Source: an uncultured Clostridia bacterium
GTDB lineage: Bacteria > Bacillota > Clostridia > TANB77 > CAG-508
Reading direction: 5' to 3'
Assembly: GCA_947629965.1 (NCBI GenBank)
Contig: CANRFS010000057.1
Location: 1 to 8,435, forward strand
Length of the DNA stretch: 8,435 nt
A model generated the notes under the pieces. It was not told the origin of the DNA. It saw only the letters and a program-made list of their open reading frames with translations, and did not search any database. The translations under genes were made by a program, and so were the position numbers. Shown here in pieces: positions 1 through 6,726 of this stretch (its first letter is position 1; every line of letters begins with the position of its first letter).

Positions 1-780
1 GAAAAAATGAAAGAAATACAAGACAAATATAAGAATGACCAAATGAAAATGAATCAAGAGATGATGGATTTATATAAAAGAGAAAAATTAAGTCCATTTA
101 GTGGATGTTTAACATCAATTATTCAAATTATATTGTTATTTGCAATGTTTGGATTAGTTAGAAGTCCACTTACATATATGAAAAAAATAGATAATAATAT
201 TTTGGGGGAAGTTCAAAGATATGTTGAAACTCAAGAAAATGTTTCAATTTCTCAAGGCTATCCACAAATAAGTATTGTAAAATATGTTTCTAATAATAAA
301 GATAAAGAAATAGAAATTGCTAAAGAAGACAACCAAGAGGAAAAAGAAAAAATTAATTTAAATGATTTATATATTAATATGAATTTTTTCGGATTAGATT
401 TAAGCAATGTTCCACAAGAAAATTGGAAAGATCCAACAGTATTTATAATTCCGATATTATATGTATTGACAACAATTGCATCAATGAAGATAACAATGAA
501 AATGACGTCAACAAAAAATAAGGAAAAAGATATAATAGAAATAAAAAATGAAGAAGAAAAGAACGAAGAAAATAAAAAAGAGGAACCAGATCCTCAAGAA
601 ATGGCAGCTCAAATGAATAAGAGTATGTCTTGGTTTATGCCAATAATGTCAATTAGTATTTCTATTATAGCTCCACTTGGACTTGCTTTATATTGGTTAG
701 TTAATAATATATTGATGATTGCTGAAAGATTAATAATAAATAAATTTTTAGATTCAGATAAGGAGGAGCAAAATGGCTAA
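1..780 (+). CDS. yidC: YidC/Oxa1-family membrane protein insertase, 5' end missing
   Basis: YidC inserts and folds inner-membrane proteins, alone or with SecYEG. The frame is open from base 1, so the true start lies outside the window; the ATG at base 7 is internal. About 259 residues are visible. They begin in the cytoplasmic C1 hairpin (EKMKEIQDKYKND, then a DLYKREKLSPFSGCL stretch typical of the family), followed by a membrane segment at about residues 34-52 counted from the ATG at 7. A long variable outer loop (about 53-141) precedes a second segment (about 143-162). After a highly charged Lys/Glu-rich cytosolic insert (about 163-200) come the paired last segments with the family signature GLALYWLVNN. 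The signal or lipoprotein N-terminus and the first helix with its conserved Arg are not visible. The 3' end overlaps jag by 8 bases, implying coupled translation. Family assignment is firm; the charged insert is longer than in B. subtilis SpoIIIJ. Confidence 0.93.
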   Translation, partial: EKMKEIQDKYKNDQMKMNQEMMDLYKREKLSPFSGCLTSIIQIILLFAMFGLVRSPLTYMKKIDNNILGEVQRYVETQENVSISQGYPQISIVKYVSNNKDKEIEIAKEDNQEEKEKINLNDLYINMNFFGLDLSNVPQENWKDPTVFIIPILYVLTTIASMKITMKMTSTKNKEKDIIEIKNEEEKNEENKKEEPDPQEMAAQMNKSMSWFMPIMSISISIIAPLGLALYWLVNNILMIAERLIINKFLDSDKEEQNG

Positions 781-1456
781 AACAATAATTTCACAAGGAA
801 AAACAACAAATGAGGCTATTGAAAATGGATTAAAGGAACTAAAGGTATCAAAAGATATGGTAGAAATAAAAGTAATCGAAGAAGAAAAAAGAAGTTTTTA
901 TAATATTCTTGCTCCAAGAGTTGTTAAAGTAGAATTAAAATTAAAAGATGAAATAAAAAAAGAAGAAAGAAATACAGAAAAAGCTGAAAGAAAAATAAAT
1001 AAAAACGAAGAAGAAATTAAAGAAGCAGTTAATCAAATAAATAAATTTTTAGGGAAATTTTTACCAAAAGGAATAGAATTTCAAACAGAAATTAAGGAAT
1101 ATGAGATATATGTAAATATTACAGGAGAGGATATAAATTATTTAATAGGTTATAGAGGAGAAACAATAAATGCTCTTCAAACGATACTTACATCGGTAGC
1201 AAATAAAAAGAGTACATTAAAAATAAGAGTTTATTTAGATATTGAAGGATATAGAGAGAAAAGAGAAAAGACATTGGAAGACTTAGCAGAAAAAATAGCT
1301 AGAACTGTTGTAAGAACTGGAAAATCTATTACACTAGAACCAATGACTGCATATGAAAGAAAGATTATTCACACTAAATTGCAAACACATAGTAAAGTAG
1401 AAACATTTAGTAAAGGTGAGGAACCATATAGAAAAGTTGTAATAAAATTAAAGTAA
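773..1456 (+). CDS. jag: Jag/KhpB (EloR) RNA-binding protein
   Basis: This cytoplasmic RNA-binding protein of Firmicutes (KhpB/EloR in pneumococcus, where it acts with KhpA in cell elongation control) is 227 residues long, close to the usual size. Three parts are visible: a Jag-N domain (about residues 1-55, beginning MAKTIISQGKTTNEAI), a charged linker (about 57-83), and a KH domain (about 84-155) whose GxxG loop is G126-Y-R-G129. A C-terminal R3H domain (about 160-227) follows, with the defining R196-x3-H200 in YERKIIH. The start is fixed by a strong AAGGAGGAG ribosome binding site at 760-768, inside the end of yidC. The 8-base overlap with yidC and the family-wide yidC-jag pairing suggest co-expression. 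No odd residues are seen. The link to cell-wall elongation is known for relatives, not shown here. Confidence 0.95.
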   Translation: MAKTIISQGKTTNEAIENGLKELKVSKDMVEIKVIEEEKRSFYNILAPRVVKVELKLKDEIKKEERNTEKAERKINKNEEEIKEAVNQINKFLGKFLPKGIEFQTEIKEYEIYVNITGEDINYLIGYRGETINALQTILTSVANKKSTLKIRVYLDIEGYREKREKTLEDLAEKIARTVVRTGKSITLEPMTAYERKIIHTKLQTHSKVETFSKGEEPYRKVVIKLK

Positions 1457-1462
1457 TATTTT

Positions 1463-1497
1463 AAGGCAGGGAGGAGGATTCCCTGCTTTATTAAATT
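1463..1497 (+). terminator. Probable intrinsic terminator after jag
   Basis: Seven bases after the jag stop, a stem with GC-rich core GCAGGGA (from 1466) pairs with TTCCCTGC (ending 1486). The stem extends outward through A/T pairs to 1463 and 1489 and has a short loop at about 1474-1478. The downstream tract (TTTATTAAATT) is T-rich but interrupted, so termination may be partial. It would separate the yidC-jag unit from the mnmE operon. Confidence 0.65.
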
Positions 1498-1589
1498 AAA
1501 AAAGTAGAGTAAAAATAATAGTATTAGAAAATTAAGTATATGAAATACATAATCGTACGAAAAAAAGAAGACATAAGAAAGGAGCAAAA

Positions 1590-2513
1590 ATGGCTACAAT
1601 AGCAGCAATATCAACAGCACCAGGGATTGGTGGAATAGGTATCGTAAGAATGAGTGGAGATAATTGTTTTAAAATTTTAGATAAAATATTCAAGGCAAAA
1701 AATCCTGAACAAATAGAGAAAATAAAGGGTTATACAATTAAATATGGAAATATAATAGATCCAAAAACTAATATGAATGTTGATGAAGTTTTAGTGTCAT
1801 ATTTTAAGAAACCAAAAAGCTATACAATGGAAAATATGTGTGAAATTAGTTCACATGGAGGTATTATTGTTGTAAGAAAAATATTGGAATTGTGTTTGGA
1901 AAATGGTGCAAAGCTTGCAGAGCCAGGAGAATTTACAAAACTTGCTTTTTTAAATGGAAGAATAGATTTGAGTCAAGTTGAATCAATAATAGATATAATA
2001 AATGCTAAAACCGAAAAAGAACTAAAAGCCTCGACAAATCAATTAGAGGGACATCTTTCAAATGAAATTAAGAAGATAAAAAAAGAGATATTAGATTTAT
2101 TAGTTCAAATAGAAGCTTCTATAGATTATCCGGAATATGATGTTGAAGAAGTAACTACAGGACTTGCGAGTCATAGTCTAGAAAAAATAGAACAAGATTT
2201 AAGTAAATTATATAACAGTTTCGAAAATGGAAAAATTATAAAGGAAGGAATTAAAGTTGCTATTATAGGAAGACCTAATAGCGGAAAATCATCTTTATTA
2301 AATGCTATATTAAATGAGGATAGAGCGATTGTTACTGAAATAGAAGGGACAACCAGAGATACTATAGAGGAGTTTGTTAGTATAAAAGGTATACCTTTTA
2401 AGATAATAGATACAGCAGGAATTAGGGAGGCAGATAATGAGGTAGAAAAAATACGGAATAAAGAAATCAAAACAAGTGGCAGAAAGAAGCGATTTAATTA
2501 TAGCAATGTTTGA
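1590..2513 (+). CDS. mnmE: MnmE (TrmE) tRNA-modification GTPase, N-terminal part of a frameshifted gene
   Basis: MnmE is a potassium-dependent GTPase that works with MnmG to add an aminomethyl or carboxymethylaminomethyl group to C5 of wobble U34 in certain tRNAs. The frame encodes 307 residues, of which the first 288 are genuine. These comprise the folate-binding N-terminal domain (about 1-120), part of the helical domain, and the start of the G domain. Visible motifs are G1 GRPNSGKSS (227-235, N230 in the K+ site), G2 EGTTRDT (252-258) and G3 DTAG (274-277). E286, in E-V-E-K-I, probably matches the catalytic Glu of E. coli MnmE. After I288 an extra base shifts the frame, giving 19 unrelated residues before TGA. 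The rest of the gene follows in the next frame, to 2967. An AAAGGAG site just before the ATG supports the start. A terminator-like hairpin upstream suggests its own promoter, of which only weak candidates are seen (for example CATAAT near 1548). Confidence 0.9.
   Translation: MATIAAISTAPGIGGIGIVRMSGDNCFKILDKIFKAKNPEQIEKIKGYTIKYGNIIDPKTNMNVDEVLVSYFKKPKSYTMENMCEISSHGGIIVVRKILELCLENGAKLAEPGEFTKLAFLNGRIDLSQVESIIDIINAKTEKELKASTNQLEGHLSNEIKKIKKEILDLLVQIEASIDYPEYDVEEVTTGLASHSLEKIEQDLSKLYNSFENGKIIKEGIKVAIIGRPNSGKSSLLNAILNEDRAIVTEIEGTTRDTIEEFVSIKGIPFKIIDTAGIREADNEVEKIRNKEIKTSGRKKRFNYSNV
2451..2457 (+). other. Single-base frameshift within mnmE (extra C at about 2454)
   Basis: Reading in frame from 1590 gives E-K-I ending at 2453, then leaves the family sequence. 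If C2454 is skipped, the next codons are GGA ATA AAG AAA and so on, giving E-K-I-G-I-K-K-S-K-Q-V-A-E-R-S-D-L. This is the expected MnmE switch-II continuation (the family has VE-x-IGI-x-x-S/A). The join is exact and restores a 458-residue protein ending at 2967. Sequencing or assembly error next to the run of six A is one explanation; a true inactivating mutation is the other. Confidence 0.85.
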
Positions 2514-2967
2514 CAATTCTAAACAGCTTAATAAAGAGGACAAAGAAATTTTAGATTTTATAAAAAACAAAAATGCTATTATATTATTAAATAAAATAGA
2601 TCTACAAAAAGACAATTTAGAAAATTGCAAAGAAATAATTGATGCAAATAAAAAAGTGTTAAAAATATCTTTGGCGTCAGAATCAAATCTAAGCTGTTTA
2701 TATGATGAACTTGATATAATGTTTAACTTAAGTAAAATAATGCCTGATAATGAAATTACAATAACAAATATTAGGCATAAGGAATTAATAGAAAATGCTT
2801 TAAAACATGTTAAAGAAGCAAAAGAGGACATTGCAACCAATATGCCAATTGATATAGTATCAATTAATATAAAAGAAATTTTGCAAGATTTAGGAAAGAT
2901 TACAGGAGAAAATGTTAGTGAAGATGTTATAAAAGGAATTTTTTCAAAATTTTGCTTAGGAAAATAA
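2476..2967 (+). CDS. mnmE: MnmE (TrmE), C-terminal part of a frameshifted gene
   Basis: This frame encodes the remainder of MnmE. An independent start would have to use GTG at 2476, but that codon is V296 of the restored protein and has no ribosome binding site in front of it. True homology begins earlier, at GGA 2455. The piece carries the rest of the G domain: G4 NKID (about 334-337 in restored numbering) and a G5-like SLAS about 25 residues later. It then has the C-terminal helical domain and the family's final C-x-GK motif (FCLGK as the last five residues). That terminal Cys is the conserved residue next to the modification site. Restored length is 458 residues, normal for MnmE (about 450-460). 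Conservation up to the last residue argues for a very recent mutation or a sequence error and against an old pseudogene. Confidence 0.88.
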   Translation: MAERSDLIIAMFDNSKQLNKEDKEILDFIKNKNAIILLNKIDLQKDNLENCKEIIDANKKVLKISLASESNLSCLYDELDIMFNLSKIMPDNEITITNIRHKELIENALKHVKEAKEDIATNMPIDIVSINIKEILQDLGKITGENVSEDVIKGIFSKFCLGK

Positions 2968-3015
2968 TTAGAATATAAAAAAATACAAAGCGAAAATCAC
3001 GAAGAAGGGAATATT

Positions 3016-4890
3016 ATGAAATATAATGCAGGAAATTATGATGTAGCAGTAATTGGAGCAGGACATGCAGGATGTGAAGCAGCACTTGCATGTAGCAGGA
3101 AAGGACATAAGACATTACTTTTTTCTATAAGCTTAGAGTGCATTGCAAACATGCCGTGCAATCCTAATATAGGAGGAACATCAAAAGGCCACCTAGTAAG
3201 GGAAATAGATGCGCTAGGTGGAGAAATGGGAAAGAATATAGATAAAACATTTATACAATCGAAGATGCTTAATACTTCAAAAGGCCCTGCTGTTTACTCT
3301 TTAAGAGCGCAGGCAGATAGAAAAAAATATCAACAAGAAATGAAGCATACATTAGAGAAACAAGAAAATTTGTTTGTTAAGCAAGCAGAAATTGTGGATA
3401 TAAAAGTAGAAAATGGAGAAGTAAAGGCTGTTGAGACTAATGTAGGAGCAATATATAATGTTAAAGCAGTAATAATTGCTACAGGTACGTATTTAAAAGG
3501 GAAAATTTATATAGGTGAAATAAATTATGAAAGTGGTCCAGATGGAGTATTTCCAGCAAACAAACTATCTGATACGTTAAAAAGGTTAGGAATAAAACTT
3601 GTTAGGTTTAAAACAGGAACTCCAGCAAGAGTAAATAGAAGGACAATAGATTTTTCAAAAATGGAAATACAAAAAGGAGATAAAGATATTGTTCCGTTTT
3701 CTTTTGAAAATGAGCCAAAACAAATTGACCAAGTGCCATGTTATTTGACATATACAAATGAAAAAACACATGAAATAATAAGAAAAAACTTACATAGATC
3801 TCCATTATATTCAGGTCAAATAGAGGGAACAGGACCAAGATATTGCCCATCTATAGAAGATAAAGTAGTGAGATTCAGTGATAAAGAAAGGCATCAGATA
3901 TTTATAGAGCCAATGGGCGAAAACACAGAAGAAATGTATGTTCAAGGAATGAGTTCATCACTGCCAGAAGATGTACAAATTGAAATGTATAGAACAATTC
4001 CAGGACTGGAAAATGTTGAATTTACAAGACCAGCATATGCAATAGAATATGACTGTATAGATCCAGTTCAATTAAAATTATCGTTAGAATTGAAGAATAT
4101 AAAAGGAATGTTTTTAGCAGGTCAAATAAATGGAACTTCTGGATATGAAGAGGCAGCAGCACAAGGAATCATTGCTGGAATTAATGCAAGTCTTGAGTTA
4201 GAAGGAAAAGAGCCTATTATATTACATAGATCTGATGCGTATATTGGTGTGTTAATAGATGATATCGTTACAAAAGGAACAAATGAACCATATAGGATGA
4301 TGACCTCAAGAGCCGAATATAGGCTACTGCTAAGGCAAGATAATGCAGACCTAAGATTAACGCCTATTGGATACGAAGTTGGATTAATTTCAGATGAAAG
4401 GTATAAAGCATTTTTAAAGAAAAAAGAAAATATAAAAAATGAAATAGAAAGATTAAAAAAAGTAATTATAAAACCTAGCGAAGAAGTTAATAAATTTTTA
4501 GAAGAAAATGGGTCAACAGCTATAAATCATGGAGTTAAATTAATAGATTTGTTAAAAAGAAGTGAACTTTCATATAAAGCGTTAGAAAAATTAGATGTAA
4601 ATAGACTAAAGCTAATGAGACAAGAAGAAGAACAAGTAGAGATACAAGTAAAATATGAGGGATATATTAAGTTACAATTAGCACAAGTAGAAAAATTTAA
4701 AAAGCTAGAAACGAAGATGCTTCCAGAAGATATAGATTATAAAAATTTAAAAGGAATAAGTTTAGAGGCCAGACAAAAATTAGATAAATTTAGACCTCTT
4801 TCAATTGGACAAGCATCAAGAATATCAGGAGTTTCGCCAGCAGATATAGCAGTATTATTAATTTATCTTGAACAAAGAAATAGAAAATAA
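3016..4890 (+). CDS. mnmG: MnmG (GidA) tRNA U34 modification FAD enzyme
   Basis: MnmG is the flavoprotein partner of MnmE. It uses FAD, NADH and methylene-tetrahydrofolate to build the (carboxymethyl)aminomethyl group on tRNA wobble uridine. At 624 residues it is full length. The N-terminal Rossmann motif is GAGHAGCE (14-21), followed by MPCNPNIGGTSKGHLVRE (46-63), the first family signature, which includes C48. C277 in RYCPSIEDKVVRF coincides with the second conserved cysteine of E. coli MnmG. The second signature GQINGTSGYEEAAAQG is at 369-384. The C-terminal helical region that binds MnmE and tRNA is present and ends in AVLLIYLEQR. The start ATG has an AAGGGA site 5 bases upstream. Only 48 bases separate it from mnmE and 41 from rsmG, with no terminator in between, so the three genes are probably one operon. 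An intact MnmG beside a broken mnmE is odd, because the two act as a complex. Confidence 0.97.
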   Translation: MKYNAGNYDVAVIGAGHAGCEAALACSRKGHKTLLFSISLECIANMPCNPNIGGTSKGHLVREIDALGGEMGKNIDKTFIQSKMLNTSKGPAVYSLRAQADRKKYQQEMKHTLEKQENLFVKQAEIVDIKVENGEVKAVETNVGAIYNVKAVIIATGTYLKGKIYIGEINYESGPDGVFPANKLSDTLKRLGIKLVRFKTGTPARVNRRTIDFSKMEIQKGDKDIVPFSFENEPKQIDQVPCYLTYTNEKTHEIIRKNLHRSPLYSGQIEGTGPRYCPSIEDKVVRFSDKERHQIFIEPMGENTEEMYVQGMSSSLPEDVQIEMYRTIPGLENVEFTRPAYAIEYDCIDPVQLKLSLELKNIKGMFLAGQINGTSGYEEAAAQGIIAGINASLELEGKEPIILHRSDAYIGVLIDDIVTKGTNEPYRMMTSRAEYRLLLRQDNADLRLTPIGYEVGLISDERYKAFLKKKENIKNEIERLKKVIIKPSEEVNKFLEENGSTAINHGVKLIDLLKRSELSYKALEKLDVNRLKLMRQEEEQVEIQVKYEGYIKLQLAQVEKFKKLETKMLPEDIDYKNLKGISLEARQKLDKFRPLSIGQASRISGVSPADIAVLLIYLEQRNRK

Positions 4891-4931
4891 ATTGTAATTT
4901 ATCCAAATAGATTAATTAGGGGAACAAAGAT

Positions 4932-5651
4932 ATGGAAGAAAAAGAATTTAGAGGAATAATGATAGACAGTTTAAAAAAATTAAATATAGAGTTATCAGAC
5001 TTACAACTAGAACAGTTTTATAAATATATGAATATATTGATAGAATGGAATAAAGTTATGAACTTAACAGCCATTATTGAACCAAATGAAATTGTAACAA
5101 AGCATTTTGTTGATTCATTAACAATATTAAATAAAGTAGGTAAAAATTCTACTATAATAGACGTGGGAACTGGTGCAGGATTTCCTGGAATTCCAATAAA
5201 AATAGCTTTTCCAGAAACTGAGGTAGTTCTATTAGATTCATTAAATAAAAGAATAAGATTCTTAGATGAAGTAATAGAAAAATTAAATTTAAAAAATATA
5301 AAAGCCATACATGGAAGGGCAGAAGATTATGGTAGAGATAAAGAGCATAGAGAAAAGTATGACATAGCTGTTGCAAGGGCGGTGGCTCCTCTAAATATAT
5401 TATTAGAATATTTGATGCCTTTTGTAAAAACAGGAGGAAAATGTATTTGTATGAAAGGATCAAATAGTGAAGACGAAATAAATAAAAGTACTAATGCTAT
5501 TAAATTATTGGGTGGAGAAATGATAGAAACTGATGAATTCTTTATTCCTAATACAGATATAAGGAGAAAGGTAATAGAAGTTAATAAAAAGAAGCAAATT
5601 TCAGATAAGTATCCTAGAAAAGCGGGGATCCCTTCTAAACAGCCTTTATAG
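4932..5651 (+). CDS. rsmG: RsmG (GidB) 16S rRNA G527 N7-methyltransferase
   Basis: RsmG transfers a methyl group from S-adenosylmethionine to N7 of G527 (E. coli numbering) in the 530 loop of 16S rRNA; in other bacteria its loss gives low-level streptomycin resistance. The 239-residue product is full length. Seen in order are WNKVMNLTAI (about 39-48), HFVDSL (58-63), the SAM-binding loop IDVGTGAGFPGIP (76-88) and the acidic LLDSLNKR (100-107). Further on come HGRAED (117-122), VARAVAPL (137-144), MKG (164-166) and the conserved C-terminal tail RKAGIPSKQPL. The ATG at 4932 has an AGGGGA site 8 bases upstream. It is the last gene of the mnmE-mnmG-rsmG group and ends in TAG. No convincing terminator follows. 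Confidence 0.97.
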   Translation: MEEKEFRGIMIDSLKKLNIELSDLQLEQFYKYMNILIEWNKVMNLTAIIEPNEIVTKHFVDSLTILNKVGKNSTIIDVGTGAGFPGIPIKIAFPETEVVLLDSLNKRIRFLDEVIEKLNLKNIKAIHGRAEDYGRDKEHREKYDIAVARAVAPLNILLEYLMPFVKTGGKCICMKGSNSEDEINKSTNAIKLLGGEMIETDEFFIPNTDIRRKVIEVNKKKQISDKYPRKAGIPSKQPL

Positions 5652-5664
5652 AATGAAAATATAT

Positions 5665-5680
5665 TGTTCCACGTTTGACG
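5665..5680. other. Degenerate parS-like site (candidate)
   Basis: TGTTCCACGT matches the left ten bases of the Firmicutes parS consensus (TGTTNCACGTGNAACA). The next six bases match at only two positions, giving about 12 of 16. A near-perfect right half (ATGAAACA) is present but lies 13 bases further on, at 5686-5693. The position, directly after rsmG and upstream of parA, is where parS sites are often found in this phylum. I saw no perfect parS elsewhere in the window. ParB binding is inferred only. Confidence 0.35.
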
Positions 5681-5709
5681 AATCCATGAAACACCTGATA
5701 TTACTAAGA

Positions 5710-5731
5710 TTTTTTGCTGACAGGCAAAAAA
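5710..5731. repeat. 8-bp A/T-rich inverted repeat (hairpin) after rsmG
   Basis: TTTTTTGC pairs perfectly with GCAAAAAA across a six-base loop (TGACAG). On either strand the T-tract forms the 5' arm and is not trailing, so it is not a canonical intrinsic terminator. It could still mark the end of the rsmG operon or be a remnant structure. Function unknown. Confidence 0.5.
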
Positions 5732-5788
5732 ACAAGAACAATTAAAATTCGACAAAAAAATAATAGAGAAAAATAGAAAATATTGTAT

Positions 5789-5841
5789 AAATTCATTGAC
5801 ATATTACTAATATTTTTATATTATTAATATGCAATGAATTT
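5789..5841. repeat. 53-base imperfect palindrome enclosing the parA promoter
   Basis: The left arm from 5789 pairs with the right arm ending at 5841. The outer AATTCATTG (5790-5798) is matched by CAATGAATT (5832-5840). The inner CATATTA (5800-5806) is matched by TAATATG (5825-5831), and TAATAT (5808-5813) by ATATTA (5818-5823). There are 23 pairs, one bulged base (A5799), one mismatch (5807/5824) and a TTTT loop. The -35 lies in the left arm and the -10 in the apical right arm. Possible roles are an operator for a dimeric regulator, a cruciform, or an RNA structure if transcription enters from upstream. Confidence 0.75.
5796..5824 (+). promoter_or_regulatory. Sigma-A-type promoter for the parA operon
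   Basis: A perfect -35 TTGACA (5796-5801) is followed by a 17-base spacer and the -10 hexamer TATTAT (5819-5824, five of six matches). Transcription would start near 5830, leaving a leader of about 115 bases before the parA TTG. The spacing and the perfect -35 make this the best promoter in the window. It sits inside the palindrome at 5789-5841. Confidence 0.75.
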
Positions 5842-5945
5842 TATTAATGTAAATATGAAAATATTATTGAATTATTAAAAGATGAATAATAAATCTGATA
5901 TGAAAAGGACAATGAGTCACTTTTTTAATTTATGGAGGGATAAAT

Positions 5946-6713
5946 TTGAGTAAAGTTATAGCAGTAGTAAACCAAAAAGGTGGAGTAGGAAAGACTACAA
6001 CTGCAGTTAATGTAAGTACAATATTAGCCAAAAAAGGTAAAAAAGTATTATTAATTGATGAAGATCCTCAAGGTAATGCAACCAGTGGATTGGGAATAGA
6101 AAAAAATACAGATAAGTCTATTTATGATGTAATTATTAATGATGTTGAATTTGATGAAGCTATTATAAATAGCCCAATAAAAAACTTATTTGTCTGTCCA
6201 TCAAATATAAATTTAGCTGGGGCAGAAGTTGAATTAGTTCCAATGATGTCTAGAGAATTAAAATTAAAAGAAAAAATTGAAAAAATAAGAGATCAATTTA
6301 ATTATATAATTATAGATTGTCCACCATCATTAGGATTATTAACAATTAATGCTTTTACTTCATCCGATTCACTGCTCATACCTATACAATGTGAATATTA
6401 TGCGCTAGAAGGTGTTGGGCAACTGATGAATACAGTAAATTTAGTAAAAAAACAGTTGAATAAAGATTTATATATAGAAGGTGTTGTTTTAACGATGAAT
6501 GATGCTAGAACAAATCTCTCAAATCAAGTTATAAAAGAAGTAAAAACTTATTTTAAAGATAATGTATATAAAACATTAATACCAAGAAATGTAAAATTAA
6601 GCGAAGCACCAAGTTATGGTATGCCAATAAGTGTATATGCGCCTAAATCAAAAGGGGCAAGATGCTATGAAAAATTAACAAATGAAATTATTAGAGGAAA
6701 AAAACATATATAA
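5946..6713 (+). CDS. parA: ParA (Soj) chromosome-partitioning ATPase
   Basis: ParA is a Walker-type ATPase that binds nucleoid DNA as an ATP dimer and is stimulated by ParB at parS to move or organise newly replicated origins; in B. subtilis Soj also regulates DnaA. The product is 255 residues, against 253 for B. subtilis Soj. Motifs are the deviant Walker A KGGVGKTT (11-18, signature K11 and catalytic K16), the A' motif DEDPQGN (38-44) and Walker B IIIDCPPS (121-128, D124). The family stretch QCEYYALEG follows at about 148-156. The start is TTG, placed by alignment of MSKVIAVVNQKGG with relatives and by a GGAGG site 7 bases upstream. parB follows 13 bases after the stop. The rare start codon and the long leader may hold expression low, which is an inference. 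The noc gene found between rsmG and soj in B. subtilis is absent. Confidence 0.97.
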   Translation: MSKVIAVVNQKGGVGKTTTAVNVSTILAKKGKKVLLIDEDPQGNATSGLGIEKNTDKSIYDVIINDVEFDEAIINSPIKNLFVCPSNINLAGAEVELVPMMSRELKLKEKIEKIRDQFNYIIIDCPPSLGLLTINAFTSSDSLLIPIQCEYYALEGVGQLMNTVNLVKKQLNKDLYIEGVVLTMNDARTNLSNQVIKEVKTYFKDNVYKTLIPRNVKLSEAPSYGMPISVYAPKSKGARCYEKLTNEIIRGKKHI

Positions 6714-6726
6714 AGGAGATGTCAAG

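Noticed and set aside
2310..2840. A 176-codon minus-strand open frame opposite mnmE
   Set aside because: It is antisense to conserved mnmE sequence, rich in Ser/Leu/Ile from A/T bias, and has no ribosome binding site or recognisable domain. The same holds for the minus-strand frames opposite jag, mnmG, rsmG and DUF4446.
1590..2967. Two separate genes, a short MnmE and an independent GTPase fragment
   Set aside because: The second frame lacks its own ribosome binding site, and homology continues across the break exactly when one base is skipped, so it is one frameshifted gene.
4899..4907. TTATCCAAA, one mismatch from a DnaA box
   Set aside because: It is a single isolated imperfect copy with no cluster of boxes or DNA-unwinding repeats nearby. 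oriC is expected to the left of the window.
5152..5175. ACGTGGGAAC in rsmG as a possible parS half
   Set aside because: Only the right part is vaguely similar; the left half does not match, and the bases encode the invariant SAM-binding loop DVGTG.
5900..5953. 17-codon open frame (MKRTMSHFFNLWRDKFE) overlapping the parA start
   Set aside because: It has no convincing ribosome binding site and is short enough to arise by chance, so it is not annotated as a gene, only mentioned as a possible coupling frame.
6682..6726. Longer ParB start at ATG 6682
   Set aside because: It lies within the parA coding end with no ribosome binding site, and the family N-terminus (GLGKGLDALL) follows directly from the ATG at 6727, which has AAAGGAG at the right distance.
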